A DNA stretch of 64,000 nt, taken from the NCBI RefSeq assembly GCF_017309585.1, contig NZ_CP071321.1:558001-622000 (forward strand). Reading direction: 5' to 3'. Below the pieces are notes generated by a model. That model searched no databases and was not told the DNA's origin. It saw only the letters and a list, made by a program, of their open reading frames with translations. Source of the stretch: Nitrogeniibacter aestuarii (lineage in GTDB: Bacteria; Pseudomonadota; Gammaproteobacteria; Burkholderiales; Rhodocyclaceae). Of the stretch, positions 16,736 through 26,651 are shown piece after piece; the first letter of the stretch is position 1; every line of letters begins with the position of its first letter. The position numbers and the translations under genes are program-made.

Positions 16736-17869
16736 ATGATCCTGACCGAAGAGCAGGAAATGATCCGCGACACCCTGCGCGCCTTTGCGCAGGAGCAACT
16801 CGCCCCCAACGCGGCGGAGTGGGATCGCAACCACACCTTCCCGCGCGAAGCGCTTCAGGCGCTGGCCGAACTCGGTGCCATGGGCATGGTGGTGCCGGAC
16901 GAATGGGGCGGTGCCGGCATGGACTACATGTCGCTGGTGCTGGCGCTCGAGGAAATTGCCGCCGGTGACGGGGCCACCTCCACCATCGTGAGTGTGCAAA
17001 ACTCGCTGGCCTGCGGTATTCCGCTGCGCTATGGCACCGACGCCCAGAAAGACAAATGGCTGCGCCCGCTGGCCCAGGGGCAGAAGCTCGGCTGCTTCTG
17101 TCTGACCGAGCCGCATGTGGGTTCGGATGCCTCTGCACTGAAAACCACGGCTGTGAAGGACGGCGGCGGCTGGATCATCAACGGGGTCAAGCAGTTCATC
17201 ACCACCGGGCGCGAGGCCGATGTGGCCATCGTGTTCGCGGTGACCGACAAGAGCGCCGGCAAGAAAGGTATCAGCGCCTTTCTGGTGCCGACCGACACCG
17301 AGGGTTACGTGGTCGCGCGCATCGAGGAGAAGATGGGGCAGCGTGCGTCGGACACCGCCCAGATCCTGTTCGAGCACTGTCGCGTGGGCGCCGACGCGCT
17401 GCTCGGCGCCGAGGGCGAGGGTTATCGGATCGCACTGTCGAATCTGGAGGCCGGGCGCATCGGCATCGCCGCCCAGTGCCTGGGCATGGCGCGCGCCGCG
17501 CTTGAGGCTGCGGTGAAATACGCCCACGAGCGCGAGAGCTTCGGCAAGCCGATCTTCGAGCATCAGGCTGTCAACTTCCGCCTCGCCGACATGGCCACCC
17601 GGCTTGAAGCCGCCCGCCAGCTGGTGTGGCATGCGGCCAGTCTCAAGGACGCCGGCAAGCCCTGCCTCAAGGAGGCTTCCATGGCCAAGCTGTTTGCGTC
17701 CGAGATGGCCGAGCAGGTGTGCTCCGACGCCATCCAGATCCACGGCGGCTATGGCTACGTGACCGACTTTCCGGTCGAACGCATCTATCGGGATGTGCGT
17801 GTGTGCCAGATCTATGAAGGCGCCTCGGACATTCAACGCATCGTCATTGGCCGCGCACTGGCCGCTTGA
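16736..17869 (+). CDS. Acyl-CoA dehydrogenase, short/branched-chain type
   Basis: 377-residue FAD enzyme, different from liuA: its catalytic base is Glu361 in YEGASDIQR, the arrangement of short-chain, isobutyryl- and 2-methylbutyryl-CoA dehydrogenases. CFCLTEPHVGSDASALKT and HGGYGYVTDFPVERIYRD are the FAD/substrate motifs. In a liu cluster the likely substrates are isobutyryl-CoA or 2-methylbutyryl-CoA from valine and isoleucine, or butyryl-CoA. ATG 16736 preceded by AGAGGAGA. The 76-bp gap before it carries a 14-bp palindrome (GTCGTCCGGACGAC, 16663-16676), a possible regulatory site or small hairpin. Confidence 0.9.
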   Translation: MILTEEQEMIRDTLRAFAQEQLAPNAAEWDRNHTFPREALQALAELGAMGMVVPDEWGGAGMDYMSLVLALEEIAAGDGATSTIVSVQNSLACGIPLRYGTDAQKDKWLRPLAQGQKLGCFCLTEPHVGSDASALKTTAVKDGGGWIINGVKQFITTGREADVAIVFAVTDKSAGKKGISAFLVPTDTEGYVVARIEEKMGQRASDTAQILFEHCRVGADALLGAEGEGYRIALSNLEAGRIGIAAQCLGMARAALEAAVKYAHERESFGKPIFEHQAVNFRLADMATRLEAARQLVWHAASLKDAGKPCLKEASMAKLFASEMAEQVCSDAIQIHGGYGYVTDFPVERIYRDVRVCQIYEGASDIQRIVIGRALAA

Positions 17870-17884
17870 AGGAATCAATCATCC

Positions 17885-18319
17885 ATGAGTCACCTGCTTC
17901 ACCCGGACACCTCGCTTGAAGAGCTCAACGCCCGCATACCCGGCACCCTGTGCGGCTGGTACGGCATTCATATCGATGCCGTGTCCGAAGGGCGCATGAG
18001 CCTGTCGATGACGATCCGGCCCGAGATGCTTGCCCCCAACGGTTTCCTGCATGCCGCCTCGGTGATCGCCCTGGCGGACACCGGCGCCGGCATGGCCGCT
18101 TTTGCGCATCTGCCGGTGGGCGCGAGCGGTTTCACCACGGTCGAACTCAAGACCAACTTCATGGCCACCCAGATCGAAGGTCGTCTCACCTGCGAGGTGA
18201 GCGCGGCACACACCGGGCGTTCCACCCAGATCTGGGATGCCGAGGTGTTCGGCGAGACCGGCAAGCGCCTGGCGCTGTTTCGCTGCACCCAGATGATCCT
18301 GTGGCCCAAGGCCGGCTGA
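17885..18319 (+). CDS. PaaI-family hot-dog thioesterase (second)
   Basis: 144 residues, single hot-dog fold: PNGFLHAASVIALADTGAGMAAFAHL has the same Hxx...LADTxxG pattern as the thioesterase at 12579, though the proteins are clearly different. Presumed acyl-CoA thioesterase acting on intermediates of the surrounding pathway. 15 bp after the acyl-CoA dehydrogenase, cotranscribed. Confidence 0.82.
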   Translation: MSHLLHPDTSLEELNARIPGTLCGWYGIHIDAVSEGRMSLSMTIRPEMLAPNGFLHAASVIALADTGAGMAAFAHLPVGASGFTTVELKTNFMATQIEGRLTCEVSAAHTGRSTQIWDAEVFGETGKRLALFRCTQMILWPKAG

Positions 18320-18363
18320 ACGGCCTAAGCTCAAGACAGGACGACACGACAGCAGGAGACACC

Positions 18364-18966
18364 ATGAGCGAACCCATCGATTTCTACTTCGACTTCACCT
18401 CGCCTTACGGCTATCTGATGAGCGAGAAGATCGACGCCCTGGCCGAACGCTTCGGGCGCAAGGTGCGCTGGCATCCGGTGCTGCTGGGCATGATCTTCAA
18501 GACCACGGGCGCCACCGCGCCGGTGGGCATCCCGCTCAAGGGCGATTACCTGCGGCGCGACTTCGAACGCTCCGGCCGCTATTTCGAGGTGCCGCTCACC
18601 ATGCCGGCGAAGTTTCCGGTCGCCACCCAGGCGGCGGGGCGCACCTACTACTGGTTGCACGGGCAGGATTGCGCGCTGGCCCGTCGCTTTGCGCATGCCG
18701 CCTATCGCGCCATGTTCCGCGAGGGCAAGGACATCTCTTCACCGGAAGAAGTGGTCGGCATTGCTGCCAGCCTGGGCGTGGATGCCGCGGCGCTGAGCGC
18801 GGCCTTGCAGACCGATGAAGTGAAAGAACGCCTCAAGACGGAGACCGAAGCGGCCATGGACCGCGGCGTGTTCGGCTCGCCGCACGTGATCATCGACGGC
18901 GAAGCCTTCTGGGGCATGGATCGCTATGAGCAGATCGAGCGCTGGCTCGAGACCGGGGGCTTCTGA
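18364..18966 (+). CDS. 2-Hydroxychromene-2-carboxylate isomerase-like (kappa-GST/DsbA fold)
   Basis: 200 residues. DFYFDFTSPYGYL (Ser13) at the N-terminus is the glutathione-contacting motif of kappa-class GSTs and HCCA isomerases; the late GVFGSPHVIIDGEAFWGMDR matches the cis-Pro and C-terminal motif of this DsbA-like family. HCCA isomerase acts in naphthalene catabolism, but homologues are common in fatty-acid and branched-chain acid clusters without that pathway, so a glutathione-dependent isomerase or detoxification role is as likely. GGAGACACC ribosome-binding site. Next gene starts on the following base. Confidence 0.8.
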   Translation: MSEPIDFYFDFTSPYGYLMSEKIDALAERFGRKVRWHPVLLGMIFKTTGATAPVGIPLKGDYLRRDFERSGRYFEVPLTMPAKFPVATQAAGRTYYWLHGQDCALARRFAHAAYRAMFREGKDISSPEEVVGIAASLGVDAAALSAALQTDEVKERLKTETEAAMDRGVFGSPHVIIDGEAFWGMDRYEQIERWLETGGF

Positions 18967-19569
18967 ATGGTGATGGAACTGCCCTTCAAGCGTCTGTGCG
19001 TGTTCTGCGGATCGCGCCATGGTTCGCGCGCCGAATATGCCGAAGCCGCCGTGGCCCTGGGGCGCACCCTGGGCGAGTCGGGGGTGGATCTGGTCTATGG
19101 TGGCGGCAATGTCGGGCTCATGGGCGTGGTGGCTGATGCCTGCATGGCCGCCGGGGGCGAGGTGACCGGCATCATTCCGCAGGCGTTGATGGAATGGGAG
19201 GTGGGCCACACCCGGATCGGCCGGCTCGAGGTGGTCGACTCCATGCACACCCGCAAGGCGCGCATGGCCGAACTGGCCGACGGCTTCATCGCCCTGCCCG
19301 GTGGGCTCGGCACTTTCGAAGAGTTGTTCGAGGTGCTCACCTGGGCGCAACTGGGCTTTCATCGCAAACCCATCGGCCTGCTCGACGTGGCCGGCTACTA
19401 CGCCCCCATGCGCGAGATGATGGCGCGCGGCGTGAGCGAGGGCTTCATGAAGCCGCAGAACGCGGCGCTGCTGATCATCGAGGATTCGGTGGCGGGGCTG
19501 CTCGCAGCGATGCGCGACTATCAAGCGCCGACCACCGATGCCCGCATCGAAAACACCGACCAGCTCTGA
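18967..19569 (+). CDS. LOG-family protein (cytokinin riboside 5'-monophosphate phosphoribohydrolase type)
   Basis: 200 residues with the LOG signature: VFCGSRHGS, YGGGNVGLMG, catalytic R96/E-rich helix and P111-G-G-L-G-T-F-E-E. LOG enzymes split N6-modified or plain AMP-type nucleotides into base and ribose 5-phosphate. Presence in a leucine operon is not explained by that activity. No gap to the upstream gene (ATG follows the TGA directly), so translation is probably coupled; an alternative ATG lies at 18973. Confidence 0.88.
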   Translation: MVMELPFKRLCVFCGSRHGSRAEYAEAAVALGRTLGESGVDLVYGGGNVGLMGVVADACMAAGGEVTGIIPQALMEWEVGHTRIGRLEVVDSMHTRKARMAELADGFIALPGGLGTFEELFEVLTWAQLGFHRKPIGLLDVAGYYAPMREMMARGVSEGFMKPQNAALLIIEDSVAGLLAAMRDYQAPTTDARIENTDQL

Positions 19570-19596
19570 GCACCAGAGCACATCAAGAGAGGCGAC

Positions 19597-21204
<1,608 letters not shown>

Positions 21205-21207
21205 GCC

Positions 21208-21843
21208 ATGTACGTGCCGCGACACTTCGCCATTGAGGACCCCGCGCAACTGCACGCGTTCATGCGCGCCCATCCGCTGGCTACCATCGTCACCCACGGC
21301 CCCGGCGGACTCGACGCCAACCACGTGCCTCTGCTGGTGCGCGGTGCCGAAGGCTCGGAGCGCCTCGCCGGCCATGTGGCGCGGGCCAACCCGTTATGGG
21401 AAGACCATGCGGACGAACACGTGCTGTGCATCTTCCAGGGGCCGGCGCACTACATCTCGCCCTCGGCCTACCCGAGCAAGGCCGAGACCGGCAAGGTGGT
21501 GCCCACCTGGAACTATACGGTGGTGCACGCCCGCGGCCTCCTGCGCGTGATCGACGACCGCGACTGGCTGCATGCGCTGGTCTCCGAGCTGACACACACC
21601 CACGAAGCCGACCAGCCGACGCCATGGAAGGTGACCGACGCGCCCGATGACTACATCGAGGCCATGCTCGGCGCCATCGTCGGCATCGAGATCGAAGTCA
21701 CCGAACTGGTCGGCAAATGGAAGGTGAGTCAGAACCAGCCGGCGAAGAATCGCGACGGGGTGATACGGCAACTGTCGGGCGGCGACGAAGCGGCGCGGGC
21801 CATGGCGGATTGGGTGGCGCGGCAATCGAAGGAGCGCTCATGA
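21208..21843 (+). CDS. PaiB-like FMN-binding protein
   Basis: 211-residue member of the FMN-binding negative transcriptional regulator (PaiB) family: MYVPRHFAIEDPAQLHAFMR at the start, HVARANPLW, FQGPAHYISPSAYPSK and VPTWNYTVVHARG in the split-barrel core. Named after a Bacillus sporulation/protease repressor, but no DNA-binding domain is evident and most members are probably flavin enzymes. Last codons overlap the start of liuC (ATGA), so it is translated with the pathway. Role here unknown. Confidence 0.85.
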   Translation: MYVPRHFAIEDPAQLHAFMRAHPLATIVTHGPGGLDANHVPLLVRGAEGSERLAGHVARANPLWEDHADEHVLCIFQGPAHYISPSAYPSKAETGKVVPTWNYTVVHARGLLRVIDDRDWLHALVSELTHTHEADQPTPWKVTDAPDDYIEAMLGAIVGIEIEVTELVGKWKVSQNQPAKNRDGVIRQLSGGDEAARAMADWVARQSKERS

Positions 21844-22640
21844 TCACGACTTTCGACACGCTCGAAATCGCGCGTAGCGGTGGCGTCGCCACCGTGTGGA
21901 TGAATCGCCCCGACAAGCACAACGCATTCAACGAAACCCTCATCGCCGAACTCGACGCGGCTTTCGCGCAGCTCGATGCGGACGACTCGGTGCGTGTGGT
22001 GGTGCTCGCCGGACGCGGCAAGAGCTTTTCCGCCGGGGCGGATCTGAACTGGATGAAGGCGCAGGGCGAGGCCAGTGAGGCGGCCAATGTGGCCGATGCG
22101 CGCAAGCTCGCCGACATGCTCGCGCGCCTGGCGACGCTGACCAAACCGACCATCGCCCGCGTGCACGGTGCGGCGCTGGGTGGCGGCATGGGGCTGGCCT
22201 CGGCCTGTGACATCTGCGTGGCCAGCCATCGGGCGGTGTTCGCCACCTCGGAAGTGAAATTCGGCCTCACGCCGGCGACCATCAGTCCCTACGTGCTGCG
22301 CGCCATCGGCCCACGCCAGGCGCATCGCTATTTCCTGACCGCCGAGCGCATCGACGCGGCCCGGGCGCATGCGCTGGGGCTGGTGCATGAGTTGGTGGAC
22401 GATGAAACGGCCCTCGATGCGACGCTGGCCGAGCTGGTCGCGGCGATCCTGCTCGGTGGGCCAAAGTCGCAGGCCGCTGCCAAGGACCTGATTCGCGCCG
22501 TGGCGCATCAGCCGGTGACCGAAACGGTACTCGACGATACTGCCCGGCGGATCGCGGCCCTGAGGGCCACGCCCGAAGCAAAGGAAGGCCTGAGCGCCTT
22601 CCTCGACAAACGCCCGCCCGCCTGGGCGCCGAAGGACTGA
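21840..22640 (+). CDS. liuC: Methylglutaconyl-CoA hydratase
   Basis: 266-residue crotonase-fold enzyme hydrating 3-methylglutaconyl-CoA to HMG-CoA. The two oxyanion-hole segments are GRGKSFSAGADLNWM and GAALGGGMGLASACDICVA; GLTPATISPYVLRAIG is characteristic of the LiuC branch rather than ordinary enoyl-CoA hydratases. The ATG at 21840 overlaps the preceding stop by four bases (ATGA) and has GGAG upstream; a longer in-frame start inside paiB is not needed. Confidence 0.9.
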   Translation: MITTFDTLEIARSGGVATVWMNRPDKHNAFNETLIAELDAAFAQLDADDSVRVVVLAGRGKSFSAGADLNWMKAQGEASEAANVADARKLADMLARLATLTKPTIARVHGAALGGGMGLASACDICVASHRAVFATSEVKFGLTPATISPYVLRAIGPRQAHRYFLTAERIDAARAHALGLVHELVDDETALDATLAELVAAILLGGPKSQAAAKDLIRAVAHQPVTETVLDDTARRIAALRATPEAKEGLSAFLDKRPPAWAPKD

Positions 22641-22647
22641 GCGCGTC

Positions 22648-23337
22648 ATGGACATCGCCACCACCGTGGACGCGATCCAGCCCATGCTCGACTGGCGTGA
22701 CGTGCCGGTCGACATGGCTTCGCTCGTGGCCCTGGCCGCCGGCCTGGGCTGGGCAAGCGGTTTGCGCCTCTACGCACTGGTGTTCACCCTTGGCGCACTC
22801 GGCCGTTTTGCCGGCGTGCAGTTGCCGGGCGATCTGGATGTGCTCACCCACCCGCTGGTGCTGGGCGTGTCGGGCCTGATGTTGCTGGCCGAATTCTTTG
22901 CCGACAAGTTGCCCTGGCTCGATTCGCTCTGGGATGCGGTGCACACCTTCATCCGCATCCCAGCCGGCGCGGCGCTGGCGGCCGCCGTGATGGGTGAACA
23001 GGCTGGCAATGTGCAGTTGCTGGCGGCGCTGCTCGGCGGCACGCTGGCCGCCGGCACCCACTTCGCCAAGGCCGGTGCGCGCGCGGCCATCAACACCTCG
23101 CCCGAGCCGTTTTCGAACGTGTTCACCTCCTTCGGTGAGGACGCCGTGTTCGTCGGTGGCCTGTGGGCGCTGCTCTCCTACCCGGTGATCTTCCTGGTGG
23201 CGCTGGGTGTCTTCATGCTGCTGGCCGTGTGGCTGATCGTCTCGCTGTGGCGCTTCGTGCGCCGGCTGTTCCGCCCGCGTGAGCGCTTGGTACGGGCCGA
23301 GCGGCCGGCGCTGACCGACACCGGAGAGCGGGCATGA
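22648..23337 (+). CDS. DUF4126 membrane protein
   Basis: 229 residues with about five hydrophobic segments (e.g. VALAAGLGWASGLRLYALVFTLGAL, LVLGVSGLMLLAEFF, ALAAAVMGEQAG, LWALLSYPVIFLVALGVFMLL) and Gly-Leu-rich loops, matching the DUF4126 family of unknown function. A C-terminal basic tail follows the last helix. Sits inside the liu operon with start 8 bp after liuC and end overlapping the next gene (ATGA), so it is translated with the pathway. No function can be assigned. Confidence 0.8.
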   Translation: MDIATTVDAIQPMLDWRDVPVDMASLVALAAGLGWASGLRLYALVFTLGALGRFAGVQLPGDLDVLTHPLVLGVSGLMLLAEFFADKLPWLDSLWDAVHTFIRIPAGAALAAAVMGEQAGNVQLLAALLGGTLAAGTHFAKAGARAAINTSPEPFSNVFTSFGEDAVFVGGLWALLSYPVIFLVALGVFMLLAVWLIVSLWRFVRRLFRPRERLVRAERPALTDTGERA

Positions 23338-23969
23338 GCACCCGGCTCGACCATCTCATCGTCACTGCCCCCACGCTGGCCGAGGGCATTGCCGCGGTTG
23401 AGGCCTCACTGGGCGTGCGCATGGCTGCGGGTGGGCAGCATGTGCTGATGGGTACGCACAATGCGGTCCTTCGCCTGGGGCCGGACGAATACCTGGAGGT
23501 GATTGCCGTGGATCCGGCCGGGCATGCGCAGCGTCCACGCTGGTTCGGCCTGTCGCGGCGCGTCCTCCGTCCGAGCCTCGCTCATTGGGCGCTGTCATGC
23601 CGGGACATCGACACCTGGGCGGCCAACCTGGGCTTCGCGGCGGAAGAGGTTATCCCCATGCAGCGCGGCGATTTCGAATGGCGCATCAGCGTCACGGCCG
23701 ACGGTCATCTGCCCGAGGGCGGCGTGGTGCCCAGCCTGATCCAGTGGGACGCGGGCGGCCACCCGACCGAGCGCCTGCCGGACGCCGGGTGCCGCTTGCT
23801 GGCGCTGGTGCTTCAACATCCGACACCCGCCCTGATTCAGGCGCGGCTTGAGTCGGTGGATTTTGAGGATGAGCGCCTGCGCGTTCAGCACAGCGAAAAA
23901 CCGGGGCTCAAGGCGCTGATCGCAACGCCCAAGGGCGAGCGATGGTTGTTCGGTGATGGTGATGCGTAG
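23334..23969 (+). CDS. VOC-superfamily (glyoxalase-3-like) protein
   Basis: 211 residues beginning STRLDHLIVTAPTLAEGIAAVE, the typical first beta-alpha unit of vicinal-oxygen-chelate proteins; the metal ligand position His in LDHLIV is present and GTHNAVLRLGPDEYLEVIAVD follows. It corresponds to the Glyoxalase_3-like group of unknown substrate. Four-base overlap with the DUF4126 gene. Its stop codon lies inside the left arm of the 33-bp inverted repeat at 23965. Confidence 0.8.
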   Translation: MSTRLDHLIVTAPTLAEGIAAVEASLGVRMAAGGQHVLMGTHNAVLRLGPDEYLEVIAVDPAGHAQRPRWFGLSRRVLRPSLAHWALSCRDIDTWAANLGFAAEEVIPMQRGDFEWRISVTADGHLPEGGVVPSLIQWDAGGHPTERLPDAGCRLLALVLQHPTPALIQARLESVDFEDERLRVQHSEKPGLKALIATPKGERWLFGDGDA

Positions 23970-24115
23970 GGTGCGTCAGGCGCAGCCGCAACGCACCGAA
24001 CGGTGGAGAAGCATGGGATGACGTGCGATGTTGAGCATGTCAGACAAGAAGTGTGGAAGTGTGCCGGATCGCGATGTCCGGTGGTGCGTTACGGCTGCGC
24101 CTAGCGCACCCTACG
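23965..24115. repeat. 33-bp inverted-repeat element (REP/MITE-like)
   Basis: Left arm 23965-23997 and right arm 24083-24115 are inverted copies with three mismatches in 33 (CGTAGGGTGCG.. reading inward from both ends), separated by 85 bp. The arm sequence (GTAGGGTGCG...AACGCACC) is of a kind widely scattered in proteobacterial genomes. The left arm covers the stop codon of the VOC gene. The 85-bp centre shows no gene. The unit would form a long RNA hairpin within the liu transcript before liuD. Confidence 0.75.
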
Positions 24116-24154
24116 GCAGCTTCGAACCAGAAGAGCTGAGGGAGTGGAGACAAC

Positions 24155-24280
24155 ATGTTTGAAAAAATCCTGATCGCCAACCGCGGTGACCAGCCGCAAA
24201 GCGGCGTAGCGACGCAGTCACATGGCCTTGTCCGCATCGCGGACTCAGGCGATTTCGCCGCGGAGGGGCACCATGTTTGA
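24155..24280 (+). other. 41-codon mini-ORF repeating the start of liuD
   Basis: ATG 24155 has its own GGAG site (GAGGGAGTGGAGACAAC) and encodes MFEKILIANRG, identical to residues 1-11 of LiuD, then diverges (DQPQSGVATQS...) and stops at a TGA that overlaps the true liuD start (ATGTTTGA, 24273-24280). The DNA match covers ~33 bp with two or three silent differences. It looks like a partial duplication of the gene's 5' end with ~85 bp of unrelated sequence behind it; as read now it would act as a translationally coupled leader ORF. Whether it is translated is unknown. Confidence 0.6.
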
Positions 24281-26276
24281 AAAGATCCTCATCGCCAACC
24301 GCGGCGAAATCGCCTGCCGGGTCATCAAGACCGCGCGGCGCATGGGCATCAAGACGGTGGCGGTGTATTCCGAGGCCGACGCCCACGCCCGCCATGTCCG
24401 CATGGCGGACGAGGCCGTGTTGATCGGGCCGGCGACGGCGAAGGAGAGCTACCTGGTGATCGAGCGCATCATCGAGGCCGCAAAATCGACTGGTGCGCAG
24501 GCCATCCACCCGGGCTACGGTTTTCTCTCCGAGAACGAGGCCTTCTGCCATGCCTGCGATGCGGCGGGCATCGTCTTCATCGGCCCGCCGGTGAGTGCGA
24601 TTCACGCCATGGGCTCCAAGTCCGAGGCCAAGAAACTGATGGAAGCGGCCGGCGTGCCGCTCACCCCGGGCTACCACGGCGACGACCAGGACCCGGCGCT
24701 GCTGGCGAGCGAGGCCGAAGTCATCGGCTATCCGGTGCTCATCAAGGCCGCTGCGGGTGGGGGTGGCAAGGGCATGCGCCTGGTCGAACGCGCCGAGGAC
24801 TTTGCCGACGCGCTGGCCTCGTGCAAGCGGGAGGCTGCTTCCAGCTTTGGCGACGACCATGTGCTGGTCGAAAAGTATGTACTCAAGCCGCGGCACATCG
24901 AGATCCAGGTGTTCGGCGACACCCATGGCAACTACGCCTACCTGTTCGAGCGCGACTGCTCGGTGCAGCGTCGCCATCAGAAAGTGCTCGAAGAAGCGCC
25001 CGCGCCGGGCATGACGCCCGAGCGTCGTGCCGCCATGGGGCAGGCCGCCGTGGAAGCGGCGCGCGCCGTGGGCTATGTGGGCGCCGGCACGGTGGAATTC
25101 ATCGCCAGCCCGGACGGCAGCTTCTACTTCATGGAGATGAACACCCGATTGCAGGTGGAGCACCCGGTCACCGAGATGATCACCGGGCTCGATCTGGTCG
25201 AGTGGCAGCTGCGTGTGGCGTCGGGCGAGCCCCTGCCGCTCAATCAGTCGCAACTGAAGATCCACGGCCATGCCCTCGAGGCGCGCATCTACGCCGAAGA
25301 CCCGGACAAGGGCTTCCTGCCGGCCACCGGCACGCTGGTGCACCTGTCGCCGCCGGTCGAAGGTCTGCATGTGCGGGTCGACACTGGCGTGGAGGAGGGC
25401 GATGCCATCAGCCCTCACTACGACCCCATGATCGCCAAGCTCATCGTCTGGGACGAGACCCGCGAAGGCGCACTGGCGCGCATGCTGCAGGCGCTGGCCG
25501 AGTACCGGGTGGTGGGCGTGGCCAATAACATCGGCTTCCTCTCGCGGCTGGTCGCCTGTTCCGCCTTCAGCAATGCCGATCTGGACACCGGCCTGATCGA
25601 GCGCGAACGGGACGAACTCTTCCCGGAAGCGCGTCCGGTGCCCGATGAGGTGTGGACCGTCGCCGCGCTGGCCGAGCTGCTGCGCGAAGCCGAACGCGCC
25701 ACCAGTGATGCCCGCCACCATGTGGAGCCTGACTCCCCCTGGCATGCGCGCGACGGCTGGCGCATGAACGCCGCCGCCTCGCGCACGCTGCTCTTCCGCC
25801 ACGGTGAAACCGAGCAGGCCGTGGGCGTGGATTACCGCTCCGGCGGCTTCCGCCTGACGGTCGATGGCCGTGCCATCGAGGCGCGTGGCCAGATGGATGC
25901 GCGCGGTCAGCTGCGGGTGGATCTGGACGGCCGGCGCATGGACGCGACCGTGGTCGCCGCCAGCGAGAAACGCCACGTCTTCCTCGCGGGCCATGCCTGG
26001 CCGCTCACCCGCATCGACCCGCTGCAGCACAGCGGCGAAGGCGGTGGGGCCGAAGGCGGACTGGTGGCTCCGATGCCGGGCAAGGTCATCGCCCTGCTGG
26101 CCGAGGCCGGGGTGACGGTGGCCAAAGGCGCACCGCTGCTGATTCTGGAAGCCATGAAAATGGAGCACACCATCACCGCGCCGTCGGCCGGCGTCCTCAA
26201 GGCCCATCGGTTTGCCGTGGGTGATCAGGTGGGCGATGGCGAGGAACTGGTTGAGTTCGAGGTGAGTGCGTCCTGA
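24273..26276 (+). CDS. liuD: Methylcrotonyl-CoA carboxylase, biotin carboxylase/carrier (alpha) subunit
   Basis: 667 residues. ATP-dependent carboxylation of biotin, delivered to LiuB. Order: biotin carboxylase N-domain (MFEKILIANRGEIACRVIKTA), ATP-grasp with AAAGGGGKGMR and MEMNTRLQVEHPVTE, C-terminal biotin carboxylase domain, a BT linker region, and the biotinyl domain with Lys629 in EAMKMEHT. ATG 24273 is the homologous start (RBS GGAGGGG); an in-frame upstream codon at 24222 would add unrelated residues. Its start is overlapped by the mini-ORF described separately, so its translation may depend on it. Confidence 0.95.
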   Translation: MFEKILIANRGEIACRVIKTARRMGIKTVAVYSEADAHARHVRMADEAVLIGPATAKESYLVIERIIEAAKSTGAQAIHPGYGFLSENEAFCHACDAAGIVFIGPPVSAIHAMGSKSEAKKLMEAAGVPLTPGYHGDDQDPALLASEAEVIGYPVLIKAAAGGGGKGMRLVERAEDFADALASCKREAASSFGDDHVLVEKYVLKPRHIEIQVFGDTHGNYAYLFERDCSVQRRHQKVLEEAPAPGMTPERRAAMGQAAVEAARAVGYVGAGTVEFIASPDGSFYFMEMNTRLQVEHPVTEMITGLDLVEWQLRVASGEPLPLNQSQLKIHGHALEARIYAEDPDKGFLPATGTLVHLSPPVEGLHVRVDTGVEEGDAISPHYDPMIAKLIVWDETREGALARMLQALAEYRVVGVANNIGFLSRLVACSAFSNADLDTGLIERERDELFPEARPVPDEVWTVAALAELLREAERATSDARHHVEPDSPWHARDGWRMNAAASRTLLFRHGETEQAVGVDYRSGGFRLTVDGRAIEARGQMDARGQLRVDLDGRRMDATVVAASEKRHVFLAGHAWPLTRIDPLQHSGEGGGAEGGLVAPMPGKVIALLAEAGVTVAKGAPLLILEAMKMEHTITAPSAGVLKAHRFAVGDQVGDGEELVEFEVSAS

Positions 26277-26291
26277 GTGCTATCGGCCTTT

Positions 26292-26651
26292 TTACCTTCG
26301 GCGCCAAAGGAACCAAGCCACGCTACACGCAATCGCGATAAGGGCTACGGAAGCGTGAGCCTGCCAGAAGTAGCTCGCGCCAAGTTCCTGCTCGATCGCG
26401 GGAGCAAGATCAGCCGCATGTATTTCAAGCAACAGCGTTGCACTCCAGAGGCTTGCCGCAACTGCGAGTGCCGCTGTAACCAGGGGCCATCGGATAAGCA
26501 GAAGGATGCCGATCGATGCCAGGCCAGCGATTGTCCATATCTGTATGGCGCCGGGGATCTTGTCACCCACCTCTGCCCACGCAGACGCGGGGCCGAGCAG
26601 GAGCGCAATCAGCGCGGTGCGGGATATCGGACGGTCAAATGGATGTAGCAC
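26292..26651 (-). CDS. Small membrane protein, possible immunity partner
   Basis: 119 residues, three or four hydrophobic segments: RTALIALLLGPASAWA (signal-like), IWTIAGLASIGILLLI, VTAALAVAASLWSATLLL and ASVALIAIACSVAWFLW, ending in RRR. No family recognised. Its start overlaps the end of the Tlde1-like gene by 43 bp on the same strand, so the two are very likely one operon. Size, membrane placement and position directly behind a peptidoglycan-active protein fit a cognate immunity protein, which is an inference. It ends 15 bp from the convergent liuD stop. Confidence 0.6.
   Translation of the reverse strand: MLHPFDRPISRTALIALLLGPASAWAEVGDKIPGAIQIWTIAGLASIGILLLIRWPLVTAALAVAASLWSATLLLEIHAADLAPAIEQELGASYFWQAHASVALIAIACSVAWFLWRRR

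Noticed and set aside
24155..26276. Frameshifted or broken liuD
   Set aside because: The downstream liuD frame is complete from its homologous start to the biotin domain; only the upstream duplicate is truncated.
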